Below are positions 37,629 through 49,857 of a stretch of 64,000 nt of DNA, piece after piece. Source of the DNA: Volvox africanus (lineage: Eukaryota > Chlorophyta > Chlorophyceae > Chlamydomonadales > Volvocaceae). The translations under genes and the position numbers were made by a program. The stretch is taken from assembly GCA_030268105.1 (NCBI GenBank), contig BSDZ01000011.1, positions 3,137,001 to 3,201,000 on the forward strand. Reading direction: 5' to 3'. A model generated the notes under the pieces. It saw only the letters and a program-made list of their open reading frames with translations, searched no databases and was not told the DNA's origin. Position 1 is the stretch's first letter; each line of letters opens with the position of its first letter.

Positions 37629-37738
37629 CTTGTTTTTGTTGTTCGTCAGGCCTTCGGTTCTCTAGGCCTTTATTAGCACAGTACAAATGTAACAGAAATG
37701 GCAAAGGCAATGGCTTTTGTTCCGAGAGCAACAACTAA
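37629..37738 (+). repeat. Right terminal remnant of element 1
   Basis: Contains the A-tail 'CTTGTTTTTGTTGTTC' and then 'ATGTAACAGAAATGGCAAAG', related to the element 2 right end, finishing CAACTAA. The direct join to coding sequence shows the internal deletion. Confidence 0.7.
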
Positions 37739-40134
37739 CACAATTTACTGGTCTTCGCGACCGTATACGTGAGCATGAGCGGCGAAGGCAATTATGCATG
37801 AATCTATGCCTGCGCATAGATTATACAATTGTACGCAATAAGGTACAATACATAATGCAATGACGGCTTTCAAAGGGCGATCCCTGCCAGGGATCAGAGT
37901 GTTACGTCCTACCATCGGCACTTCACTTCACACTTGGGTGGATGGATGGATAGATGGATGATGCGGACATCTCTGTGAATGCGTAGGGCTGGCCGAAATG
38001 TGACTATTCAATGCTCATTGACTGCCTGCCATATTAGTAAACTTGTGATTAATAGATCTATTCGTTATCGGGCTAGTATCTTATAATCTGACTATTATCT
38101 TATATGCACAGCCTGAGCATTTGGGTTAGAGGAAGAACCTGTGGCTCTAATAGCCTTCTGCAATACGATTATAAGTTTCTTACTGTCAAGTCTTTTCTTC
38201 CGCTGTCCTCGATCCGGCGCACCTAAGCTAGGTACGCTCGCCATTGAACTGTTTAAACTCTATGTCAAATCTATGTGCACTAATAAGAGGCATGCAACAG
38301 AAGACATAAGTGGTAAGGTTGCTTACGTTTCAAACCTGATACAATACTGTATGTTGGTAGCATAGGTATTAGAATAGGTTCTGGTTCTTGCCACGAATCA
38401 GACCCGACTTCGATTAGGATATTAATATACTCCTTCCACTGGTTGAGGTTGGATGTGCCCCCGATGTTGATGGACGATGAGGACCCCGGTCATTGTGACT
38501 TGTGAGCCAACCAGGAGTGGAGTTGAGGCCGCCGTTGAGCTGGCAGATTCCACTGGATGCTGGCAGTGGGTGATAAACCCGGAAAAATCACTGGTTTCGG
38601 AGAAGTCAACATGGGTGAACAGATGAGGGTGCCCCAAAATACAGGGGAAGGTACGGACTGCCAGGTAATGGGCACGGGTGAAGCAAAGCCCCTCTATCCC
38701 ACACACATACAATACTACGGGTCATTGATAGGTCCATCGATGGGCTGACACCAGGGGGGAGAGTTTGGTGGAAAGGTTTAAGGCCAAGCCACATGCATGA
38801 TATCTGGACACAACTGACAAGACGCTGAGTCTGGGACATCTTCAAATGCTTTGCAAGCTGATGCACAGATCACGGTTCTGGTCATGCACTTTGGAGAGCA
38901 AAGGAACCTGGGAATTATTTTTTCATCTGCAGGGCATATGCACCTTTCGGCTTTGAGTGCATGAAGCTTGACTGGTTAAGAGCCCTTCCAGCGTGCCTTG
39001 TGATGTTTGATAGACCAGTAGATGCTGTACCTGAGAACTTGCCAGCTTGCAACGCATGTATAATATATATAACGTATATCATAGAATGTATAATATGTAT
39101 TGTATAACGCATCTAAAATGGCTTGCTCAAAACTGGAGAAGTAACATTTAAAATAAGCAATATATGAGGTTGAATGCCACGCAGGGTTCCATCACATATA
39201 AATTAGAGCTTGAGCAGGATCAGAGCTTCAGTTACAATCCCATTTGGCTGCTCCCCAATACCCTACCTCATCCCGTGCCTCCTGGTCTTTGAGCACTTCA
39301 TCATGGGACCGTGGAAACAGGAGCACGCGCAGTATGTGCCACCAATCCAGGACGGAAGTATCATAAAACATAAAAAGCTACTTGCCGATACACCACACCA
39401 CACAGAATCTGCCAACCACTGCCTCATATTTTGTTTCTCAAGCACTGTTGTCTGAAGATCCAAGTGTTTACATGTTCAAATCTAATGGTGTCAGATCAAG
39501 CAGGCTATGCCTGTTGGCTAAGCACCATATGCATAAGCTAAACATGGAACCATGGGTCTTTTCCATTCCTGCAGCGCGTACCTGCAACACATTACCGTTG
39601 CTGCTATTCCTTGCAGCAGCAATGAAAAAACGTTTTGTCTGAGCATCTGTAACCTTCCCTATAATCCTCCCTATTCAACAGTAAAGATCTTGTCCCTGCC
39701 CGCTTCTACCCTCTACCAGCCTAAACGAGATAAAAGGAATGCAGCTATAACTCAGCACCCAACTATCCCCAAACGGCAGGAAGCCGAATCAGTCGACGAG
39801 CGCTGTTGCCCTCATATATATTTTTGATCTCCCGCTTCGCTTAGCGCAACCCCGTTGGCTAAATGCCGCAAGGTCCCACGCAATGCCGGGCAGGAACCTC
39901 CACACAATGGCATCTCAGTAGTACCGATCCCCTCCCTCTTGGCATGCGCTCGTCCAAACAACTAACCGACGCAGCTTCACGCTCAGCAAGCACTCCATAG
40001 GAATCTGGTTTAGGACTTTGCCGCCTACCTTGCCATAAGCGGCTCTGACTTAACGGCTCTGTCGTCTCACCTTGTCCATGCGTTAGCTTGCTACCCAGTG
40101 CCGCTACAGGAGTAGACGCAGCTAAAAAACCCTC
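37739..40134. other. Intergenic DNA, AT-rich, no clear gene
   Basis: This lies between the retroelement nest and the 3' end of XPB. It includes a (GGAT)-type microsatellite at about 37937-37962 and an AT-rich block with repeated GTATAAT-like words near 39055-39115. Short frames near 38420-38930 hint at decayed coding sequence but match nothing securely. Confidence 0.45.
37937..37962. repeat. GGAT/AGAT microsatellite
   Basis: Short imperfect run of GGAT units with one TAGA interruption. Confidence 0.8.
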
Positions 40135-43100
40135 TTAACGCTTCGCCGCAACGCCCAGCTTTCGCGCCCAGGATTGTGCCTTGGCGCCCTGATAGCCGGC
40201 CTTGCCACGCCCCCCGCCGCCACGGCCGCCGGACCCCGATGCAAATTCCATGTAACGGATACCCGATGCCCCCGTCAGCGCCGCCATGTCGCCTACACGC
40301 CGCCGTGCCGCTGGCCGTTGGCCCGCCGCCGCCGCCAGGCCCTCAGCATCCTCGTCGCGCAACGTTTCCACACCCGCCTCCTCCATGCCGGCGGACAGCA
40401 CACGGGAGAGCAGGTCCAGCTGGGACGAGCGGTCCGAGTACATAAGCCCTTCGGCGCCCGCGGCGGCATCCAGCAGATTTGTGACGACCTAGAGTGATTG
40501 GCGGTGGTGAAACAGATGTTTAGAGCACACCGCGGATGCTTAGGACGCAAAATCCCGAAGCGCACCTTGAATGAATAGCCCTGATCGATAAGGAACTGCT
40601 GCCGCTTCGTGGAATAATACATCTCCTGAGTGTCGTTGGATACGAGGGTGTAGAAGAAGGCGTTAAACTGTTAAGGGGAGTAGGAGCGGGGAGGAGAGGA
40701 CATAAGGACAATGACGTTCAGTGCAGATTAGGGTGGGCACTTCGCTGTGACCATGTGGAGGCGGAAGCATGGAGTCTTAAGGAGAAGAGATGCGGTGACA
40801 AACATGACAATGAAGTGCGCTGTAGTGGCGCAGATTCATGCTGCTCCATGTGGGGTTTCAGGTTGGCATTTCAGATTGGTCCATTGGGCCGTTTGGAGTG
40901 ACATCTTGAAATGTGTGCAGCGCGCGCTCGTGCACCTCCAGTCTCGGTACCTCCTCGCTACGGTCCCCACCTCGCTTTCATGTCCGCTGCCCGCCTTGCC
41001 CCGCTTGGCTCTCAGGATACGGCCCAGGCGCTGCGCTTCCTGTCGTCGGCTGCCTGCGTGAGAGCTAATCTGAATCAGGACGTTCGCCTCTGGAATGTCC
41101 AGCGAGTTGTCACCCACCTGCGGGGATAGGACGGAAAAGGGGCGTCCCAACATCCTGTTGGTTTTGAATATAAGCTTTATTATTCATTTACATACGACCC
41201 AACCACGAAGACCCTACCAGAACCTTTAGGGTACGGTCGACATTCATGTCTCTGCCTGACTGCAACAACACTCACATGGTATCACGGTGAGAGCCATCCC
41301 CACGATAATCCGTAAAGAGACATCTGGGAAGTTAAGATCGGGAGAGCTCACGATGCTGTCGGATCCTCCCCTATGTGTGCCTATTGCCATGGCCCCGTTC
41401 CCAGCTCGCATATCAAGACCACGCCGCACCTTGGACAGGAAAACCGTGTTGATGTCCGGGTTGTGCTTGAAAGCGTGCAGCACGCGGGTGCGCTCCGCAT
41501 GGGAGGTGGGGCCGTAGATGAAGGGCTTGCGCATGCGGGTGGCGTACTCACGCAGCGCCCAGATGTTGTCAGAGAACACAATAATCTATCCCGAGATAGA
41601 CGGAAGAGAAGGGGGACGCGGGCGTGTGAGTGCGAGGAAAACATTGCCAAAGATGTGTATGTGCCTGCGTGTGGGGCCCGGCTGGGATAAGGTGAGAAAA
41701 ACGAAACAGTGGGAGGGAGCGGAGGAAAAGGGGGCGAGCATAACAATACTTAACCAAATACTGTATGCACCGCGCGCTATGAGCCCACAAGGAGGGCCAG
41801 ATGATGATGCTATGATGCCACGATGGTATCACGCATGGACGATTATGAAGAAGGATTAGGAAGAAGCGATCAATGAGGCCGTATCAAATGCAGTGGCAGA
41901 AGCGGTTCTGAAGGTGACGGACACTTCACTGACCAACCCCCATACAGCAATCGACAGCCTACAGACCTTCAGCCGGCTGCACCCGGCAGCCTGGTAAGCT
42001 TGCTCCATCAGGCGCAGTGGCGCACCTTATCCCCCCGGACACGCTCGTGGAAGTCGATGAGAAACTGGCAAGCCATGAACTTGTTGGGGTTCATGACGTA
42101 CAGCAATTGCCGCCGCGGTCCATTCTCCTTTTTCAGATACTCCCTGCATGCAGCAGGAAGGCGTCAGCATGGAAGGAGATGAGCCCTACATAATTGCATT
42201 TTATGTTTACGTTTGATCCGGGTTTTGCCAGCGCGCAGACCCAGACCGCGCATACCTGTGTATGCCCTGGACAGCGCCGAGTGGTACAGAACATTCGGCA
42301 GAGAAAGGGGTGTTATACATAAAGCTAACCCAAAGACATTTCCACATCTCCTGGAGCAGAGCAACGCCCCATTTCTCCATTTCCCCGAAGCAAACCACCC
42401 CGAAACCATTACCTGCTATCCCTAGCTTTACACCCCATTAAGAGTAAGCAGTAAGTAAAGTGTCTGTTATTCCGAAATACGGTGACATGCACCCAGACGA
42501 TTCTCGGCATCTACGCACAAGGGGCGCAACCCCCCAGCCAGGATCCTCGCCCTTCCTTTTCCACCTCCATCACGTTTTTCCCCAGCCACGCCTCCGCCTC
42601 AGAAACCCTCGGCCCCCACCGGTAAAACTCCGACGTCATTGGGCACCAAACCTCCGCGCACTGCACATTGGCGATGTGGCCCGCGCGCGTGAGGTCAAGC
42701 CAGTTGGCCTCATACAGCTTGGGACCGATGAGGAAGTTGAGGTCGGCGATGCGCTCGTCCTCACGCACCAACGTAGCGGTAAGTCCCAGCTTGCAGTGCG
42801 ACTTGCAAGTGGAAATGACCTGTTTAACCAAAAGGCAGGAGAAAGATCGTCATGAATGGGGCACTGATAAGCATCAATGGGAGAGAGAGCAGGAAGGTGA
42901 GAGGACCGTGAAGCACAGGACCTTGTCAACCCTGTCAACATAGCATTAACGACAACATCTTTCCGAGCCGTCAGCCAACTCACATTTTTCCTGATCCCCG
43001 TCTGATCTAGATACGTCAGTAACTCGGTATCCCCAACCCAGACCTGAATCTCACCGTCCTAAACATCTGGGCGGGCACCACGTGCACCTCGTCCATAAGC

Positions 43101-46100
43101 AGCAGGCCCCACTCCCGCGAGCGGATGATGTTCATGACGCGCTCGCTCTCCTCGGAGCGCTTGCCGCTGAAGGCGATCATGGTGAAGGTGGTCACCAGCA
43201 CGCCCACCTCTCCCGGGAACATCTCCTTGTTCTCGCTGGTGAAACGCGCGATCTGCAGGCAGCGGAGAGGAAGCAGCGCGACTGGTGTGGTGTCAGCAGT
43301 GGACGGTACGCTCCATAGCCCCTAGCCTCTTGTGCTTTATCATTATCCCTCTCCCTCCTTCCTCCCTTCCTCCACCTCCCTTCCTCCACCTCCCACCTGG
43401 TGATCCCCAATGGACGTCCACAGCTGGAACTGGTACTTCCATTGATCCACGGAAACCGAGGAGGTGCACAGACACAAGCAGGACTTCTTGACACGCGACG
43501 CAGCCGCCACTCCAACCAGCGACTTTCCGGCGCCACAAGGGAGCACGATGATACCACTCCTAGGATAGGTTTTGTCGGAACCGTAAGGTGAAGATATTTA
43601 CTCAATCCTGGAAGCTGCAAGGCGAACCGGACTATGGCTACATTCATCTGGCCTGAGGCAGGCGGCTAGTGGCGTCGTGCGACCCTCTCTCCTCCAACAC
43701 AACCTTATTGTAGGAGAAAATGTATTACTCTCATCTCCATCTGCTGTCCATGAAGACTGCATCTTGTCATGAAACCTCTTTCCCACGAGGCTTTCGGCAC
43801 AGCATCTATCTGGAAATCACACTTTGTCGGTCCTCCCTGATGTAGCCAACCCTCATCAGTGTGCAGATTCGTTCCTCTTCTTCGCAAACCCTCACCTGGC
43901 TCGGCCGTTGCCAAACATCTTGGACAAGGACTTCTCCTGGTACGGCCGAAGCTTGACGTGCGGCTTGAGCTCGAAGGGCAGGTCGGGGTTACGGCGGTCG
44001 TTGCGGAAGTCGTACTCCTCCAGCATTGGGTAGTTTAGACCCTCCGGCATGCAGCGCTTCTTCACCTCCTCCACCTTTAGCAGCAGCAGCGGCAGTGATT
44101 GCAGGAACCCGAGGAACCCGAGGTCACATAAGCGCAAGTGTGGAGGGTCACAACGGCTCAAGGTATGGTAAGCACAGCAGCGTCTCTGTCAAGCAGCCCA
44201 ACCTAGGATACGCTAATAAAATTTCCATCCGCCCGACAACCCACCGGCCAGTGGGTCGCTTGGAGACGCAGCCTCTAGCCTGCCCACACACCCATGACCC
44301 ACGGATCGCAGCAGCCCGTCCCCACTCAACGTACCTTGTCCTCCTTCACCTCAAATTCCTGCACCTCCTGCTCAGTCTCCTCGGCTGAAATGTCCTTGAA
44401 CGCTTTTCCGTACGCACCGACGCCGTCGTCCTCCATTGCCTCCGCGCCATCGTCACCTCCAGTGCCTTTGCCCTTGCCCTTGCCGCCGCCCGCCTCCTTC
44501 CCTGCTTTATCCCCTGCCTTTCCTCCTCCCTCGGCCTGCGTCGGCTGTTCTTCTGCCATGTCTACCGCGGTGGTAATGTTGGCAGCGGCGTGCTCACGCA
44601 GGGCCCGGCTGCGCTGGATGATGCCTGCATAACCGGGAGCGTATGCATCGTTACTAAATAACACAACCAAGGCGCCGTAGATATACCACCCTGTAACGCT
44701 GATAACCAAGGCACCATTGTCATCGCCCCCAACAACTCCACACCCTCTACCCCGTGCAAGCGCTAACACACGACCATATCCCTGTAATCCGTACACATGA
44801 GCAAACGAACGGGAGCCACTCATGCCAGACTCATGACTCAAAATGTCAAACCAGCCTCAAGGAAAATGATTATGCTTGCAGGTACCGTCTGCCATGCATA
44901 AAAACGACCACAACAACACCTGAGTGCGGCGGCGCCTGAAAGCGGCACCTGGATTTATTACTCACCTCCTCCAACGGCTGCCTCCTGGATGACCTTGTCC
45001 TGTGGAGGGACGGCAGAGAGGTAAGGCTTAAACAAACGGTAGCATGCTTGCACTAATGGGTTACGGTGGTGATACAGGTAGGAGTAGCGATGCCTGCGCA
45101 ACATCAGAATCACAACATCTTTGATCTCAAGCTAGCACCGGCAGCCTCCCCTGGGCCCGCTGTGCCTGGTATCAAACATGAGGATGGGCCCTCCTGCAAC
45201 CCATCCGCCCAGCCAAGCATCCCATGCTGGTCCTGCCCAGGGCCAGCCCAGCCAGCTGATGTTCCCCCTAAGTATCGCCCTGGCCTGCGGCCCACCTTGA
45301 GCAGTCGCTTCAGCACTTCCGGATGGGTTGATTCGACGTAGAACCGGTTGTGCTTCAACACTAACTTAACCTGCGAGGTGAAGGGTAACTTATTCGATAG
45401 GATGCAGAGGTAGGGTGAAGGGGAGGAAGGTGCGCCCGTGCGTAGTACACGAATGCAGGATTGGTGTTTGGGAAAGTCGCCGATCTAAAGCACTACCTGA
45501 CATGTAGTAGAACCTAGGGCAGAGGCGAGTTTATGAATGTTGGAAATCCTTCTAAGCCTGCTGTATCTAAAATTTGGCAACGCCGTCCCTTGACTTATGA
45601 GAGATGGCCAGGTGCAGGAAACAGCGGGCCCGGTCAAGCACGGATGCTGGAAGGGGGAAAGAAGAGGCTAAGGATACGGCTGAACAGAGATGATGCGAGC
45701 AAGGAAAGGCTGGGCCTGAGGTGTAAGCTACCTTGCCGTAGTTTGACGTGCTGTCCCGGATAAAGGTCTTTGTCTCTTCGCTCAACTGGACCTTGGACAG
45801 CCTGAAAGGGAGGAGGGGAGAAAGACAGGGAGGGTGAAAAGAATGCCCCCCTGTCCGACCGCAGCCGCTTCACATTTCCGTCATCGCTTTGATCACACCC
45901 CTCTTGGTCGGGGGGTACTTGCCATAATGGCCGCAGCAGTCTCCCGCGACGGTGTTTTAAAGCCGTGGTCCATCTCGTGGCCCCGTGTTCCCTCTCCCCC
46001 TGCCCATGTCAGTGGGCAAAGTTACCGCGATAATGCTCACGTCCGTCAACCCCTAAATCCTCTCCCCCACCGCTCATCTTCGCCTGTGCACTGGTCTCCC

Positions 46101-48919
46101 CGTGGCCTGCCAAGCTCCTCCATACCTGTTAAGCACGTTGATGATGGTCTCAGTCTCCAAGCCTACGGACACCGCCGCGTACAAGCTGTGGGGCGTGAGC
46201 TGGTACTCGTGCATGGCCTAGTCGGTAAGATGCGGGGGACGGGACGGAACAGAACGGGACGGGACAGAAAAATACGAAAACTGTAGGTGAAGGCTAAAGC
46301 TGTTTAATAAAGGAGGCATGTCACGCCACGACAATGGGACCGCTTAACAGTCAAACGGCACGGTCGATGAACTGTGTGGTGAGGCGCAAGGATAGATGCG
46401 CTCACAAGAAACACAAGCCAGAGTGCACTGCCACTCTGTTTGTTAAAGAATGTCACTTGCATCCATTCTTTCATCCTCCAGCTGATGGAGCAAAGGTGCT
46501 TCCTCTGGCGCTCACACCATCCTACGACGCTCACACCACACATCCTCAACACGTTACCGTACACGGTGCCTGTTGAACTCGAAATGCACACCCATGTCGC
46601 AATCCTAGTTTCAGCCTTCCCGGCCCTCAGTCCGGGGCCACAGGCCCCTCCGCCCGTTAGGCGTGACATACCTCGGGTCTGCAAACCGGTTCCGAAATGG
46701 CGATTAGGAAATCATACGCCTGTTGACGTGATGGGTGTGGGCCACAAGAGAAGACGAGGGGTGATGAGGTGATGGCCAAAAAGCGGCTATTACGGAACCC
46801 AACCTATCCATAGACCCCAACCCCTGCCTTCTGTTGTTCCTCCATCCTAAAAAGCCGCAAAGATGTTTCGAAACCCTAGCTGCCGCAACAATTACCTGTT
46901 TATATATGGGTGAGAATGTTTCTAGGAAGATGCGGTTGTCGGGCGTGACCCAGAGCGGCCGGTTGGCATGGTCGGGTTTCAGCTGCAGGTACGAGAAGTC
47001 CGTGTCATACGGTACACCGTCCGGGTCACCGCCCAGCGCGCGCTCCCGCATGGCCCTAGTTTAGGGAGGCAGTTGCCAGTCAACAACTTTTATTATCATC
47101 AACTGTTAAACAAACAATTATTATCATCAACTGTTAAAGGGCATGTGCCATATGTGCGTAGTGGTACACGGGTCAGCTCGTGCCGAAGCAAAGAGTCGCT
47201 GAGGCTTTGCGAGACTGATTTCCCTTCCGTATAAGTGTACACCGCCATGCAGCTAGTATGGCCCCATATGACCGAGGGCACAATGGCCACCGGCCGCCAA
47301 GGGCAGGGACCTCACAGACTTGGGTCTGCCGACAATCGATGAACCCACTTAGCTGCCGACACCCCGCCCGAGTTTAGTATAGGAGGAAGTAGCGGGAGAG
47401 CGAGAGCGAGAGCGAGAGTGAGAGAAAGAGAGCGAGAGCGAGAGAGAGAAGGGGGGGGGGGAGGAGCACGCAGGCGCGGTGGCAGCGATGTCGCGGCGAA
47501 CTGTAAGACCTACCTGTTTCCAAACCCGCGGCCGCTCCAGCAGCCCCCGCCAGCCCTGGATGAACTCCCCCCTCCAAAGCCGCCAGGCCGCTTCTTCACA
47601 CCCCCGCCTCGAGGTCGGTCCTCATCATCCAAGAAGTCATCGTCGTCTAAATAATCATCATCGTCGTCTGCCACTTCTAACTCAAACTCCTTTTCGTCCT
47701 CCTTGCTAAACGAGTCATCCGGCAACTCGGCGCTGTCATCCTCGGCGCCAAACTGCTTGGTTGGCTTGCGGCTCCGGCCACCACGGCTGACGGTTTTGGC
47801 TGCAGCGGGCTTTGCCGCCACGCCCCCGGCTGCCACTGCCGCAGGCAGCGTCGGCCTTGGACCAGCAGCAGCGACACCTGCTGGGGGCCTAGCGGCCGCA
47901 GATATTGCTGCCGCAGACGCAGCAACAGCTCTTGCTTTAATCGGCATGCCGCAAGCTCCGGAACTGCCGGAGGGCGAGGTACTGCCACGCCCCATCGGCT
48001 CCACTGGCGCAGCTGTAGCAACTCTATGCGTTCGGGCAGGGCCAGTGGATTGAGCCATAGCTACGGCTGACGCCGGGGCCCGGAGTTTGGCACCACTTAC
48101 ACGGACCATGGTAGGTGCCTCCTCCTCTTCCTCCTCCACGACTCGTCTTGACCCCCCTGCCAAGCGCTGGGACCTGACTGCCGGCATCGCCTCCTCCTCC
48201 TCCTCCTCCTCGTCATGGATCATGCGAGAAACCTTGCGCACCTTACGGCCTCGCCTTGGACCCTCATCCTCATCGTCATCATTCTCCAGACCTAACCCTA
48301 TGCCAAGGGGTTGCTCTGCCTCGCGACGACCCATCACGTTGGGATAAGCAGCGACATGATGAACGGGCTGCTCCTGGTCTTCAAGATCCTCAAGATGGAC
48401 ATCGGTGTCGGCTACTGCTGGCAGGTCCGCGGGGCGCGGTCGCTTGAGCCGGCCCACACCGCTGCCAGGGATATTCTCGAGAGGCTGCCCGGGGACGGCA
48501 GCGCGATGCCCCAGAGCCGCTGGCGGAAAAGATATTTCCATAGGAGCAATCCCAGGGAACTGTGCAGGTTGCGTGGGAAGGGATTCAGAGACGGATGGCG
48601 CAACAGGTACTTGAGATGAGACCGCCGCAGCGGGGGCCGATTGCATCGATGCCGTGGCTGCCGCTGCGGCTGCGGCAGCAGCAGCTGCTGCCATAGATTT
48701 CGCGAGCTTTAGACGAATTTTATTGACGGGGGGTGGTCCAGTTGAGCCTGCTGGGAAGGCACCTTCACTTCTTGGCGCATCTTGCGAGCTCCTAGTTGGG
48801 ACTACCGACGACGCATCGGGACGAGCGACGACTGAAGTACCGACTTTAAGCTTTAGTTTTAGCCCGGGACCCTTGCTGCCTTGGCTGGAATATTGGCTTG
48901 CCCCTTGAGACTCCGACAT
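40135..48919 (-). CDS. XPB: XPB/ERCC3/Ssl2 DNA helicase (TFIIH subunit) with long N-terminal extension
   Basis: XPB is the 3'-5' DNA translocase of TFIIH, needed for promoter opening and nucleotide-excision repair. Exon 1 (48919 to about 47517) encodes nearly 480 low-complexity residues ending in an acidic stretch. It splices in frame (AACAG|GTAGGT to AAACTAG|GG) to the conserved start '[15 protein letters not shown]' near 46990. Then follow '[18 protein letters not shown]', '[19 protein letters not shown]' (45300), '[13 protein letters not shown]', '[18 protein letters not shown]', Walker A '[11 protein letters not shown]', '[14 protein letters not shown]', '[14 protein letters not shown]' (with the RED motif), 'LYVMNPNKF', '[20 protein letters not shown]' and '[18 protein letters not shown]'. 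The end includes '[12 protein letters not shown]', with TAA at 40135. Motif order and spacing match plant XPB; helicase residues are intact. Confidence 0.93.
47398..47461. repeat. (GA)n-rich microsatellite plus G10 run in XPB intron 1
   Basis: A purine run of GAGAGC/GAGAGA units ends in a run of about ten G, just downstream of the exon 1 donor on the minus strand. Confidence 0.9.
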
Positions 48920-49857
48920 TTCTCTTGGGCCTGAGCTTACAGACAAGAACTAGATCAAGCTCTTGCTTACCCTATCAGATAAGATAAGCAGTGTTATGAG
49001 ACAGATTAAACACATGCTGCCGAGGACGCGGCCGAACAAATCGAGAATAAAATGTCCAACACGGCTGTAACTTCCAGGTAGAACAGATCTTATTACGGCT
49101 AACAAGTTTAATAAAAAATATTCAATACGTCTGGGCCAGTCTGCTAGATCTCAGCATCAACACGAACCGCCAGAAGAACGAATGGATAATCCATCTTCCA
49201 CCACCATCGGAGCAGCTTTGATGAGCCCAACTGGATCACACACCAAGACGACTGCACATATCGACTATACTCGCTCAAATCTAGCGCCGCATTCAGCTGG
49301 TATTGCCCGGCAGTGCCCCGAACCAGGGGTCAGCGACAGAGCCCTGCTTTCCTCATGGACGTGGCTCTGACAAACTTTTCGAAGTAAAGAGATATGGAAT
49401 TTTTAGTTAAAAACCAATACATGTCTTCCAGTTCTCAATTACCCGTCCTAGTTCTATCCGTTTGGCCAAAGAATTTGTGCTCTTGAAATGTGCTCCTATA
49501 CGCAGGATAAATCCGTGCGACGCAAGTCAACAAGGATCGGAGAGCATGCACACTACAAAGTCAGACTTATGTAAGCCTCAATTATGGTATAGGAAAATAG
49601 CTGAATCAGTCATTCTTCCATCATAATTTTCAAGAATAAAGTGACCCCCATAACGCGAGAATGTTTTCTATTGTCTTTTGGGTGGGCAAATGGAAATACG
49701 GCACAAGGCATTGAACAAAATTGTTCGCAATTGCATCAAAACTGTTAAAACACATTTATAACAATTAAACTACTGACCAATGCATTAATGCTGCGACTAG
49801 AATGCGAGCTAACAGAAAACCTGGCCCGGTCAACGCCTTGGAAGGCAACAGCTAGCT
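48920..49857. promoter_or_regulatory. Divergent promoter region of XPB and the coiled-coil gene
   Basis: The two genes point away from each other across about 0.94 kb, so both promoters must lie here. The DNA is more AT-rich than the genes and has no convincing coding exon. No specific TATA box or factor site can be assigned with confidence. Confidence 0.45.

Larger units (their letters stand above)
26160..37738 (+). mobile_element. Element 1: PAT/Kangaroo-like tyrosine-recombinase retrotransposon, interrupted and deleted
   Basis: The left part (26160-29027) carries a leader, a gag-like ORF, reverse transcriptase and RNase H. The right part resumes at 37450 and ends near 37738 with a tail related to that of element 2 ('TGTAACAGAAATGGCAAAG', ending CTAA). 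The left end TGCGGGCT is shared with element 2. The tyrosine recombinase, B1 and most of A2 are missing: at about 37628 the coding sequence jumps straight into the A-repeat tail 'CTTGTTTTTGTTGTTC'. Element 2 occupies 29028-37449. Known PAT-like elements use a tyrosine recombinase and make no target duplication, which fits both boundaries. The copy is not autonomous. Confidence 0.85.

Noticed and set aside
38420..38930. Short frames with words like 'INPEKS' suggesting a LINE reverse transcriptase remnant
   Set aside because: Too short and degenerate, no catalytic motif and no agreement over more than a few residues.
43080..43120. XPB motif II reads DEVH, not DEAH
   Set aside because: DEVH is the normal XPB form in animals and plants, so this is not unusual.
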